Assembly: GCF_034439435.1 (NCBI RefSeq) | Contig: NZ_JAPCKJ010000005.1 | Span: 206,421 to 270,420, forward strand | DNA from: Sarcina sp034439435 | GTDB lineage: Bacteria; Bacillota; Clostridia; Clostridiales; Clostridiaceae | Length of the DNA: 64,000 nucleotides | Reading direction: 5' to 3' | In this document: in pieces, positions 25,240 through 32,791 of the stretch | Layout of the letters: each line of letters opens with the position of its first letter | How positions within the stretch are numbered: the stretch's first letter is position 1 | The notes under the pieces: generated by a model | The model's database searches: none | What the model saw: the letters and a program-made list of their open reading frames with translations, nothing else | Told to the model about the DNA's origin: nothing | Translations under genes and position numbers: made by a program

Positions 25240-26046
25240 TTATGCAACTATTCCTAAAGCACCTAAAGCAGTAAATACTACGAACATGCATATAACTATT
25301 TTAACTGGGCTCCATTTCTTATTTCTTAATAAGTGGAATACTCCAACAACAGCTAAAACTGAAAGTAGTTTAGGGAATAAGCTATCTAGAGTTGTTTGAA
25401 GAATAAACTCATATCCTCCAAAGTTAGCTTGAATTGGAGTTGTAATGTTGATTATTGAACCAACCATACCACCAACAACTACTAATCCTAAGATTCCAGC
25501 TCCAAAAGTAACTTTTTCCATAATACCTGCTGAGCTTGTAGCTAAATCAGCACCTTTTTGATAACCTAATCTTATAAGATTCCATTTAACAAATAAGTTC
25601 CAGCTTATGAATATAACTTGTGTTATTATAAGAGCTATTAAAGCACCAGTAAAATCTTTAGTTAAAGCCATAGACGCTGGTATAGATATTAGTAATGGTC
25701 CTAAGATTGCAAACATCATACTATCACCGATACCTGCTAAAGGTCCCATCATACCAGTCTTAATACCTCTGATAAGATCTGCATCGGCCTTTTGTTCCTC
25801 TAAGGCAGCAACTATACCTAAGATAACTGTTGCACCATAGTTAGGACAAGTATTAAAGAACTCCATGTGTCTAGTTAGAGCATTTTTCATGCCTTCTGGA
25901 TCATCTTTATAAACTTTCTTTAATATTGGTGATATAGAAATAGCAAATCCTAAAGCTTGCATTCTTTCATATGACCAAGAAATTTGTATTAATAAATGGT
26001 TTAAAAAGACTTGCCATAAATCTTTTTTTGTTATTTTAGATTCCAT
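25240..26046 (-). CDS. PTS mannose/N-acetylgalactosamine-family IID component
   Basis: A 268-residue IID membrane component. The long amphipathic N-terminal part with NTCPNYGATVILGIVAALEE and GIGDSMMFAILGPLL is characteristic, followed by several membrane helices in the second half. Its start codon overlaps the IIC stop codon by one base (TAATG), so the two permease halves are translated together. IIC and IID form the membrane channel of mannose-class PTS; the sugar cannot be read from sequence, but the aga genes next door suggest N-acetylgalactosamine or a related amino sugar. Confidence 0.9.
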   Translation of the reverse strand: MESKITKKDLWQVFLNHLLIQISWSYERMQALGFAISISPILKKVYKDDPEGMKNALTRHMEFFNTCPNYGATVILGIVAALEEQKADADLIRGIKTGMMGPLAGIGDSMMFAILGPLLISIPASMALTKDFTGALIALIITQVIFISWNLFVKWNLIRLGYQKGADLATSSAGIMEKVTFGAGILGLVVVGGMVGSIINITTPIQANFGGYEFILQTTLDSLFPKLLSVLAVVGVFHLLRNKKWSPVKIVICMFVVFTALGALGIVA

Positions 26047-26837
26047 TAGAATTCGCCTCCTATCTGATCAAAATCTGCATCATTATTTGCTTTAGTATCA
26101 TTATTTCTGTAATATAATCCAACGTAAATAACAGCAGTTATAAGACCTACTAAACCAACAGCGATCATTGGTAAGTTTAAGAAACATACTAAAATGAATC
26201 CCATGATAGCAAAGTACCATTGCTTAGTTATTGGTAAGTAGTTTAATAATATTGCAACTCCTAATGCTGGCATTGCATGTCCTGCAGCAGCAAATCCATT
26301 AGTTAACCATACTGGAACCTTCTCTATGAATGCCGTTGCAACTTCTGAACCAAAGTATGCCCCTACGAAAACAGGTATAGCTCTTGATAATCCCCATGGA
26401 ACTGATCCAAATAAATGCCATCTCCACATACCTTTTAAGTTTCCTTTAGCAGCATGTCCATCTGCTTTATGAGCACAAATTCCAGTAGATAATCTTGCTA
26501 ATACATCTAGGTATGATCCTAATAAAGCTATTGGAACTCCTAATGCGATACCACTTTCATAACTTCCTGTTAAATGTCCAAAAGTAACACCTAGGATAGC
26601 TCCAGTAGTATAATCTGGAACAACAGCTCCACCGTATGAGTGAACTCCTAGAGACATCATCTCTAAAGTAGCACCAACGAATAAACCAGTATTTATATCT
26701 CCTAAGATAAGACCTGCCCCAAAACCAGCGATTAATGGTCTATGCCATAAACCTAAGTAAGGACCTAACATCTCATTGATACTTAGGAAAGCCCACACAG
26801 AGAGTAGTAATATCTGTATAATTCCTATTTCTTGCAT
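26046..26837 (-). CDS. PTS mannose/N-acetylgalactosamine-family IIC component
   Basis: A 263-residue polytopic membrane protein starting MQEIGIIQILLLSVWAF, with about six to eight membrane helices. GAVVPDYTTGAILGVTFGHLTG is a conserved block of the IIC sorbose/mannose family. The ATG at 26837 is chosen on spacing from the GGGGG ribosome site; another ATG two codons upstream is too close. It lies between the IIB and IID genes in the operon. Confidence 0.9.
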   Translation of the reverse strand: MQEIGIIQILLLSVWAFLSINEMLGPYLGLWHRPLIAGFGAGLILGDINTGLFVGATLEMMSLGVHSYGGAVVPDYTTGAILGVTFGHLTGSYESGIALGVPIALLGSYLDVLARLSTGICAHKADGHAAKGNLKGMWRWHLFGSVPWGLSRAIPVFVGAYFGSEVATAFIEKVPVWLTNGFAAAGHAMPALGVAILLNYLPITKQWYFAIMGFILVCFLNLPMIAVGLVGLITAVIYVGLYYRNNDTKANNDADFDQIGGEF

Positions 26838-26883
26838 AAACATATCCCCCTAATTATTAAATTGTATAATTCCCTTAAAATTA

Positions 26884-27372
26884 TTAACTGTTAAAAACTT
26901 CTACTAATGGTTTAATGTCCTGTTTTGAATCTGTTGGAATCATTTGGAAGTAGCAATTAACCTTTTTAGCTAATAAGCTTTTTAATGCTTCAAATTCAGG
27001 TTCTGTAACAAATAACTTTTCACTTAACTTTCTTGAATTTGGTTTGTAAGTCATATTACCTACATTTAAATCCATATGTTTTAATCCACCTTCATAAAGT
27101 CTATTAGCATCTACTACATCCTTAACAAGTAAGAAAACTTTCTCATTTGGAGCTAGTCCTCTATTTAAGTATGCAATAACCTTATCAACTGGTTGCATTG
27201 ATATTCTTACCTGCTTTGGAGCAGCTAATTTTAATATAGCCTGTTGATTAGGATCCTTTGCTACCATATCATTAGCAACTATGATATGATTGGGATTTGT
27301 CATTTTAGACCAAGCTAAAGCAACTTGTCCATGAATTAATCTTCCGTCAACCCTAAAATGTACAATTGGCAT
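26884..27372 (-). CDS. PTS mannose/sorbose-family IIB component
   Basis: A 162-residue IIB domain, first gene of the PTS operon. The phosphorylated residue is His14 in VDGRLIHGQVALAW. Start at 27372 (MPIVHFRVDG) behind AAAGGGGG; the frame remains open to 27450 but has no ribosome site and no family similarity there. IIB takes phosphate from IIA and passes it to the incoming sugar. Mannose-class IIB is a soluble cytoplasmic protein, consistent with the absence of membrane segments here. Confidence 0.9.
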   Translation of the reverse strand: MPIVHFRVDGRLIHGQVALAWSKMTNPNHIIVANDMVAKDPNQQAILKLAAPKQVRISMQPVDKVIAYLNRGLAPNEKVFLLVKDVVDANRLYEGGLKHMDLNVGNMTYKPNSRKLSEKLFVTEPEFEALKSLLAKKVNCYFQMIPTDSKQDIKPLVEVFNS

Positions 27373-27505
27373 TTTCAGTCCCCCTTTACTCTTGTTTTTA
27401 CTATTATATGTCACTAGAAAACTAGTAATACATCTTTGTAAGAATTTCATGTTGTAATTACCATTTTTTTCTTATATTTCCATTTTAAAACTTTTGCCAT
27501 TTTTA

Positions 27506-27576
27506 TGCAATAGTTTTCATTATAATTTTATTTTAATTTTCTGTTATTTTATTGATAATTTTTACAATATTAGTAA
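27506..27576 (-). promoter_or_regulatory. Probable PTS operon promoter region with operator-like and cre-like sites
   Basis: On the minus strand a TATAAT lies at 27519-27524 without a clear -35. TTACAATATTAGTAA (27562-27576, plus strand) shares its outer half-sites with the agaS dyad, with a 2-bp shorter centre. TGCAATAGTTTTCA (27506-27519, plus strand) is a loose cre-like sequence overlapping the -10. All are tentative. Confidence 0.35.
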
Positions 27577-27619
27577 TAAAATTAAAACAACTGTAGCATT
27601 ATATAAATTAATATAAAAT

Positions 27620-27756
27620 AAAAAAACTCCTAGATATTCTAGGAGTTTTTTGTAGGAGTTTTATTATGTTTGTTTGTTATGTTTGTTATGTTTGTTTTGT
27701 TTGTGTTTATCCAGTTCATGAATAATAACCAATTTCTAATTGATAATGATTATCAT
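27620..27756 (-). ncRNA. Candidate Fur-regulated small RNA
   Basis: A short transcription unit of about 135 nt with no convincing gene. It starts at a consensus promoter (27763-27791) and ends at the hairpin AACTCCTAG/CTAGGAGTT (27625-27647) followed leftward by TTTTTTT. The first 15 nt are the Fur box. The middle is rich in A and C, with ACAAACAU repeated, and lacks stable structure; a CUCCU motif (27654-27658) is single-stranded just before the terminator and a second is in its stem. CUCCU is complementary to ribosome sites. Regulatory RNA is an inference; the terminator may also serve proC. Confidence 0.65.
27741..27755 (-). promoter_or_regulatory. Fur box, exact 7-1-7 consensus
   Basis: TGATAATGATTATCA is a perfect dyad identical to the Fur consensus TGATAATNATTATCA. 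It begins one base after the predicted start site of the candidate small RNA. Confidence 0.8.
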
Positions 27757-27762
27757 AATTAA

Positions 27763-27791
27763 AGTATATATACTTTTTTATTTTTTGTCAA
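27763..27791 (-). promoter_or_regulatory. Sigma-A promoter of the candidate small RNA
   Basis: TTGACA (27786-27791), 17-bp spacer, TATACT (27763-27768), starting 9 bp after the proC stop codon. Predicted start at A27756. Confidence 0.8.
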
Positions 27792-27799
27792 TAAAAATA

Positions 27800-28600
27800 T
27801 TACATTTTCTTAGATTTTTTTGCACACTTCTTCATAGCATTCATTACAGCACTTCTAAAGCCATTCTCTTCTAACTCTAAAACAGCCTCTATAGTTGTAC
27901 CGCCTGGTGAACAAACATTATCTTTTAACTTAGCTGGATGCTCTCCTGTTTCTAAAACCATTTTAGCTGATCCTAATACTGATTGAGCTGCTAACTTATA
28001 AGCTTTTTCTCTACTTATTCCTTCTCTAACAGCAGCATCTGCCATAGCCTCTATAAACATGTAAACATACGCTGGTGATGATCCACAAAGAGCTATAAAT
28101 CCATGAAAATCTTTTTCGCTTAATACTTCAGCTCTTCCAAAAGCATTAAATATACTCATAACCTCTGCTAGCTCTTCTTCACTTACTAATTCATTAGGAC
28201 AAAGAGCACTCATTGCTTCACCTACTAAAGCAGGTGTATTTGGCATAGTCTTAACTATTTTAGTTTCTTTATTGAACCACTTTTCAACATCACTTAAATT
28301 GATACCAGCAGCAATAGTAACAATAACCTTATTTAAATTTATATAGTCTCTTATTTCTTTTATTACCCTTTCATACATATATGGTTTAACAGCAAGAAAT
28401 ATTATATCGCTATTATTGCAAACTTCTTTATTATCAAGAGTTGTATTTATTCCTAAACTTTCACTTATTCTTTTCGCGCTTTCTTCTCTTGAACATGAGG
28501 CTATAATATCAGCCTTAGCAACAATACCTGATTTTAATATTCCACCAACCATGGCACTTCCCATATTCCCACAGCCTATGAATCCAATTTTCTTATTCAT
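27800..28600 (-). CDS. proC: Pyrroline-5-carboxylate reductase
   Basis: A 266-residue NAD(P)H-dependent reductase that makes proline from 1-pyrroline-5-carboxylate in the last step of proline synthesis. The Rossmann motif GFIGCGNMGSAM is at residues 6-17, and the C-terminal family signature is seen in LKDNVCSPGGTTIEAVLELEE. The C-terminal KKCAKKSKKM tail is basic. The gene is monocistronic. No strong terminator directly follows it; its transcript probably ends at the hairpin at 27625-27647, after reading through the small RNA unit. Confidence 0.93.
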   Translation of the reverse strand: MNKKIGFIGCGNMGSAMVGGILKSGIVAKADIIASCSREESAKRISESLGINTTLDNKEVCNNSDIIFLAVKPYMYERVIKEIRDYINLNKVIVTIAAGINLSDVEKWFNKETKIVKTMPNTPALVGEAMSALCPNELVSEEELAEVMSIFNAFGRAEVLSEKDFHGFIALCGSSPAYVYMFIEAMADAAVREGISREKAYKLAAQSVLGSAKMVLETGEHPAKLKDNVCSPGGTTIEAVLELEENGFRSAVMNAMKKCAKKSKKM

Positions 28601-28703
28601 ATCATCTTCTCCTCTTAAAATATAATATTGTAATTATTATATACCTTTTATATTAGGCTACCAACTGTAAAATTCCATATAAATTATTTTCTAAAATTAA
28701 AAA

Positions 28704-28731
28704 GGACACATCAAAAAATATTGATATGTCC
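28704..28731 (-). terminator. dnaB: Terminator of dnaB
   Basis: GGACACATCAA (28704-28714) pairs with TTGATATGTCC (28721-28731) with one mismatch; read leftward a T-rich tract follows. Confidence 0.75.
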
Positions 28732-28739
28732 TAATTTTA

Positions 28740-30074
28740 TTAAACATCTTTATGAATGCCTTCATAATCTGCAAATTTACTGTATTGACCAAGCCATGCA
28801 AGTTTAACAGTCCCAACTGGGCCGTTTCTCTGCTTAGCTATTATACATTCACCTACATTTTTATCTTCAGTCTCCTTGTTATAGTACTCATCTCTATATA
28901 AGAACATAACAAGATCGGCATCCTGCTCTATTGATCCTGATTCTCTAAGGTCAGACAGCATAGGTCTGTGATCTGCTCTTTGCTCTGGAGCACGAGAAAG
29001 CTGTGATAATGCTATAACTGGACATTCCATCTCCTTTGCTATAGCTTTTATATTTCTTGAGATTTCTGATACCTCTTGTTGTCTACTTTCTCCACTACCA
29101 CTCATAAGTTGAAGGTAGTCAATAAGTATAAGATCTATTCCATATTCCATTTTAAGCCTTCTGCATTTAGATCTCATTTCCATTACTGAAACCCCTGCAG
29201 TATCATCTATGTAAATTTTAGCTGATGCTAATGGTCCTGATGCTCTAGCTATGTTGTCCCAATCTTCAGGACTTAATTTACCAGTTCTAAGACTTAACAT
29301 ATCAACATTTGCTTCTGAACATAATAATTTATATGCAAGCTGTTCCTTTGACATCTCCAGAGAAAATATAACTACGCTTTTTCCCTCTCTTAATGCAGCA
29401 TGTTCTGCTATATTAAGAGCAAATGTAGTCTTACCCATAGATGGTCTAGCAGCAATAAGCACCATATCTCCTTTTTGGAATCCAGATGTCATCTCGTCCA
29501 AATCTTTAAATCCAGAACCAACACCTGTAAGCTCACCTTCATTATTGAATATAGCTTCTATTTGTTCAAAGCCTCTTTCAAGAACAACACTTAATGGTTC
29601 AAAATCATTTGACGATCTCTTTTCTGATAAATCAAATATCTTCTTTTCAGCTGAATCTATAACCTTCTCAACATCATCTTGATTGTTATAGCAATTCTCT
29701 ATAATTTCAGTAGAAGACTTTATAAGTCTTCTTAGCATTGCTTTTTCATCAACTATTTTTATATATGATTTTATATTAACCGTACTAAGTACAGATGCAC
29801 TTATTTCCGTTACGTAACTTATACCACCGGCTTTTTCAAGTTTATCTGTAGATTTTAAATACTCTAATAATGTTAGCTGGTCTACAGCCTGATCTCTTTG
29901 ATACATTTCTATGATGCTTTGAAATATTATCTTATGAGCATCTCTATAAAATGAATCCTTGTTTAAAACTTCAGCTGCTTGTGCGATAGTAGTCCTATCT
30001 ATTATCATTGCACCTAAAACAGATTGCTCTGCCTCTATACTTTGTGGCAAACTCTTCATTACTGGTGTTTCCAT
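28740..30074 (-). CDS. dnaB: Replicative DNA helicase DnaB
   Basis: A 444-residue hexameric helicase that unwinds DNA at the fork (called DnaC in B. subtilis). Residues about 8-110 are the N-terminal primase-interaction domain (SIEAEQSVLGAMI), and the RecA-like ATPase follows, with Walker A ARPSMGKT at 209-216, LLIDYLQLM near residue 312 and the arginine-finger region AKQRNGPVG near residue 418. It is loaded by the DnaD/DnaI pair encoded at 7.6-9.6 kb. The gene has its own promoter and terminator. The usual neighbour rplI is 2.3 kb further on, separated by lonC. Confidence 0.95.
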   Translation of the reverse strand: METPVMKSLPQSIEAEQSVLGAMIIDRTTIAQAAEVLNKDSFYRDAHKIIFQSIIEMYQRDQAVDQLTLLEYLKSTDKLEKAGGISYVTEISASVLSTVNIKSYIKIVDEKAMLRRLIKSSTEIIENCYNNQDDVEKVIDSAEKKIFDLSEKRSSNDFEPLSVVLERGFEQIEAIFNNEGELTGVGSGFKDLDEMTSGFQKGDMVLIAARPSMGKTTFALNIAEHAALREGKSVVIFSLEMSKEQLAYKLLCSEANVDMLSLRTGKLSPEDWDNIARASGPLASAKIYIDDTAGVSVMEMRSKCRRLKMEYGIDLILIDYLQLMSGSGESRQQEVSEISRNIKAIAKEMECPVIALSQLSRAPEQRADHRPMLSDLRESGSIEQDADLVMFLYRDEYYNKETEDKNVGECIIAKQRNGPVGTVKLAWLGQYSKFADYEGIHKDV

Positions 30075-30429
30075 TAATCCTAGTTTTCCTCCTTTCCTTC
30101 AAAATAAAATTTCTAATATTATTAAAAATTTTTAGATAATTTAATACTTCTAAAAAAATCTTCTTAATTTAATTTCTTATATAAATTTTTATAATCACCA
30201 AATTCATACTATACCATAAAGTATTCTATAAATCCAATTTAATATAATGCTTTTTTCTTAATTCTAACCTATTTAAAACAATATAAATCATGCATTATCT
30301 TAATTTAAAAAAATTAAAATAATATATATAATAAATTAAATTTTTTGAAAAAACTATAAAATTATTTTCCTTATTATGCTTTTAATAATTACATTTAAAA
30401 AGCCTAGAGTAACTCTCTAGGCTTCTTTA
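30075..30429 (-). other. Gap between lonC and dnaB: dnaB promoter and lonC terminator
   Basis: On the minus strand TTGGAT (30232-30237), 18 bp and TATAGT (30208-30213, with an extended TGG before it) form the dnaB promoter. AAGCCTAGAG (30400-30409) pairs with 30415-30424 as the terminator of the lonC operon, with a T-run leftward. The rest is AT-rich and empty. Confidence 0.7.
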
Positions 30430-32328
30430 TTAATTAAATGCTATATCCATAAGCTCTTCAATAGAACTTATAGCTCTAACTTCTATATCTTCTAACCCTT
30501 TAGGGATTTCATTTTCATTATCTTTAGGAACAGTTACTAACTTTATTCCTTTTCTTCTAGCTCCGTATATCTTTTCAAATATACCTCCAACCGGTTTAAT
30601 TTTTCCTCTTAAAGAGATTTCTCCAGTTATAGCTAAATCTTGTCTTATTGGCTTTTCTAATAAAGCACTCATTACACATATTGTTATAGCCGCTCCTGCA
30701 GAAGGACCATCAATTTTTCCTCCTCCAATTACGTTAACATGTATATCATAATCATGTATGTCTTTATCTGTAAACTTTCTTATTACAGATGCAGCATTAA
30801 ATACTGAATCCTTAGCCATTGAACCTGCAGTATCATTGAATCTTATTCTTCCAGCACCTTTTTTCTTAGCTTTGAAAGCAGTAGCTTCAATCTCTATTGT
30901 TGATCCTAAGAATCCTAAAACACCAAGACCGTAAACATGACCAATTTCTCCACTATCTAGATTTTCTAATCTTTCATAAGGAGTAAATCTTCCTATGCTA
31001 ACAACCTCATTTAAATCTTTTAATGTTATTGTTAAATTCTCTGGAACTTCTCCTTCTAATCCATATATAGCGTGGCCATAAGCATCAGCTAATATATTAA
31101 CAGCTCTTCTACCCTCTATAGTATAAGATGCTATTTTCTTTTCTAAGCCATCTTCAAGTTTAACATTAAGCTTTTCAGCTGCATTTAAAACTATCTTTTC
31201 AATATCCTTTGATGATAATGGTTCAAAGTAAACTTCTGTACATCTTGAACGTAAAGCAGGATTAATTTCTCCTGGTTCTCTTGTTGTTGCTCCAATTAGA
31301 ACAAAGTCTGCTGGTGCTCCTTTATCAAAAAGATATTTTATATACTTAGGTGTGTTTTCATCGTCTGGATCATAGTAAGATGATGAGAATTCAACTCTCT
31401 TATCTTCTAAAACTTTTAAAAGTTTATTTTGAAGTATTTCATCTAATTCTCCAATTTCATCAATGAATAATATACCACCATGAGCCTCAGTAACTAAACC
31501 TGGTTTTGGCTCTGGTACTCCTATTTCAGCTAAATCTCTTTTACTACCTTGATAGATAGGATCATGAACTGAACCTAGAAGTGGGTTTGTAATCTCTCTT
31601 GGATCCCATCTTAAAGTTGTACCATTGACCTCTATAAAGTTTGATTTATCATCAAATGGAGTTGACTTTAATTTCTTCGCTGTCTCTAAAGCAATTCTCG
31701 CAGCTGTTGTTTTACCAACCCCTGGAGGTCCATAAAGAATTATATGTTGAGGATATGGTGAAGCAAGTTTTGAAAGAAGTGATTTAACAGCTCTTTCTTG
31801 CCCTACAACTTCCTCAAATGAATCAGGTCTTAGTAAAGACATTATATTCTTATTTGGAACTCTTTCATCTAACTCTTCAAGTTCCTCAAGTTTCTTCTCT
31901 GTCTTACCATTTTCAGGACCTTTTTTCTTTTTCATTATGTTTACTCTAAGCTCATCAACATACTTTTCTTGCTTTTCCATTAAGAATTGTTCAACTTCTT
32001 TTTCTATTTTGTTTTGAACATATCTTCTAGCAATAGCATCTGATATCATAGCACAAACATCTTCTAAAGCTTCATTTATATTTTCTTCAGTTGGAATTTC
32101 ACTTAATCCCTTTCCTTCAGAAACAATTTTACTTAATCCATAAAGTTTTTCATAAGGATTAGTTGAATTTATATACTCTTGTATTTTAAATCTTATAACT
32201 CTCGCTCTAAATGCACCTTCATCTAATATGTTATTTATTATATCTTTTAGTGCTTCAACTTGAGATTCTACTCCTAGTTCGCTATTCATAACATCTTGTA
32301 GAACCTCTAATTCTTTAATTGATTTCAA
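30430..32328 (-). CDS. lonC: Lon-family ATP-dependent protease, LonB/LonC type
   Basis: A 632-residue protease. Residues 1-160 are a charged, coiled-coil-rich N-terminus unlike the LAN domain of LonA. The AAA+ domain has Walker A GPPGVGKT at 200-207 and Walker B ILFIDE at 286-291. The protease domain has Ser543 (GPSAGAAI) and Lys586 (GIFEKIYGA), exactly 43 residues apart as in Lon enzymes. Length and the long N-terminus fit the LonC subfamily described in endospore formers, as does the location away from lonA. Its substrates are unknown; a role in sporulation is inferred from the subfamily. It is the last gene of the operon with rplI and gdpP. Confidence 0.85.
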   Translation of the reverse strand: MKSIKELEVLQDVMNSELGVESQVEALKDIINNILDEGAFRARVIRFKIQEYINSTNPYEKLYGLSKIVSEGKGLSEIPTEENINEALEDVCAMISDAIARRYVQNKIEKEVEQFLMEKQEKYVDELRVNIMKKKKGPENGKTEKKLEELEELDERVPNKNIMSLLRPDSFEEVVGQERAVKSLLSKLASPYPQHIILYGPPGVGKTTAARIALETAKKLKSTPFDDKSNFIEVNGTTLRWDPREITNPLLGSVHDPIYQGSKRDLAEIGVPEPKPGLVTEAHGGILFIDEIGELDEILQNKLLKVLEDKRVEFSSSYYDPDDENTPKYIKYLFDKGAPADFVLIGATTREPGEINPALRSRCTEVYFEPLSSKDIEKIVLNAAEKLNVKLEDGLEKKIASYTIEGRRAVNILADAYGHAIYGLEGEVPENLTITLKDLNEVVSIGRFTPYERLENLDSGEIGHVYGLGVLGFLGSTIEIEATAFKAKKKGAGRIRFNDTAGSMAKDSVFNAASVIRKFTDKDIHDYDIHVNVIGGGKIDGPSAGAAITICVMSALLEKPIRQDLAITGEISLRGKIKPVGGIFEKIYGARRKGIKLVTVPKDNENEIPKGLEDIEVRAISSIEELMDIAFN

Positions 32329-32343
32329 AATAGAATCCTCCTC

Positions 32344-32790
32344 TTATTGAACAGGAACAACCATAACCTTCATTTTTGTTGAAACTTCTGGATATAGTTT
32401 AACTTCTATGTTGTAAGTTCCTGCAATTTTTATTGTATCCATAACTATTTTCTTCTTATCAACTTCTACATTAAATTGTTTTTTGATAAGTCCAGCTACA
32501 TCTTTGCTTGTTATAGCTCCAAATAATTTTCCATTATCTCCAGACTTACCTTCGATTTTTATTACTTTATCTTTTAAATCAGCAGCTAAAGCCTGAGCAG
32601 CTTCTAATTCAGCTAATTTTTGTCTTCTTTCATTTTCTTTTTTATTATTTAATATGTGAAGATTGTTATCTGTAGCTTCTTGAGCTAATTTTTTTGGAAA
32701 TAAAAAGTTTCTTGCATATCCATCTGATGCATTTATAACATCACCTTTTTTACCTAATTTTTTAACATCTTGAAGTAATATTACTTTCAT
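32344..32790 (-). CDS. rplI: Ribosomal protein L9
   Basis: L9, 148 residues, binds 23S rRNA near the L1 stalk and helps keep the reading frame. The N-terminal domain MKVILLQDVKKLGKKGDVIN and the long connecting helix, then the C-terminal domain ending KVMVVPVQ, are complete. ATG at 32790 follows AAGGTG; the gdpP stop codon TAA lies immediately before it (TAAAATG), so translation is coupled. A GTG at 32799 is part of the ribosome site. Confidence 0.95.
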   Translation of the reverse strand: MKVILLQDVKKLGKKGDVINASDGYARNFLFPKKLAQEATDNNLHILNNKKENERRQKLAELEAAQALAADLKDKVIKIEGKSGDNGKLFGAITSKDVAGLIKKQFNVEVDKKKIVMDTIKIAGTYNIEVKLYPEVSTKMKVMVVPVQ

Positions 32791-32791
32791 T

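Noticed and set aside
27506..27519. Catabolite-response element (cre) at the PTS promoter.
   Set aside because: The central CG is missing and two positions do not match; kept only as a remark.
27640..27735. Two small open frames of 22 and 26 codons inside the candidate small RNA.
   Set aside because: Neither has a ribosome site, one needs a TTG start, and the sequence follows the DNA repeat. Coding is possible but unsupported.
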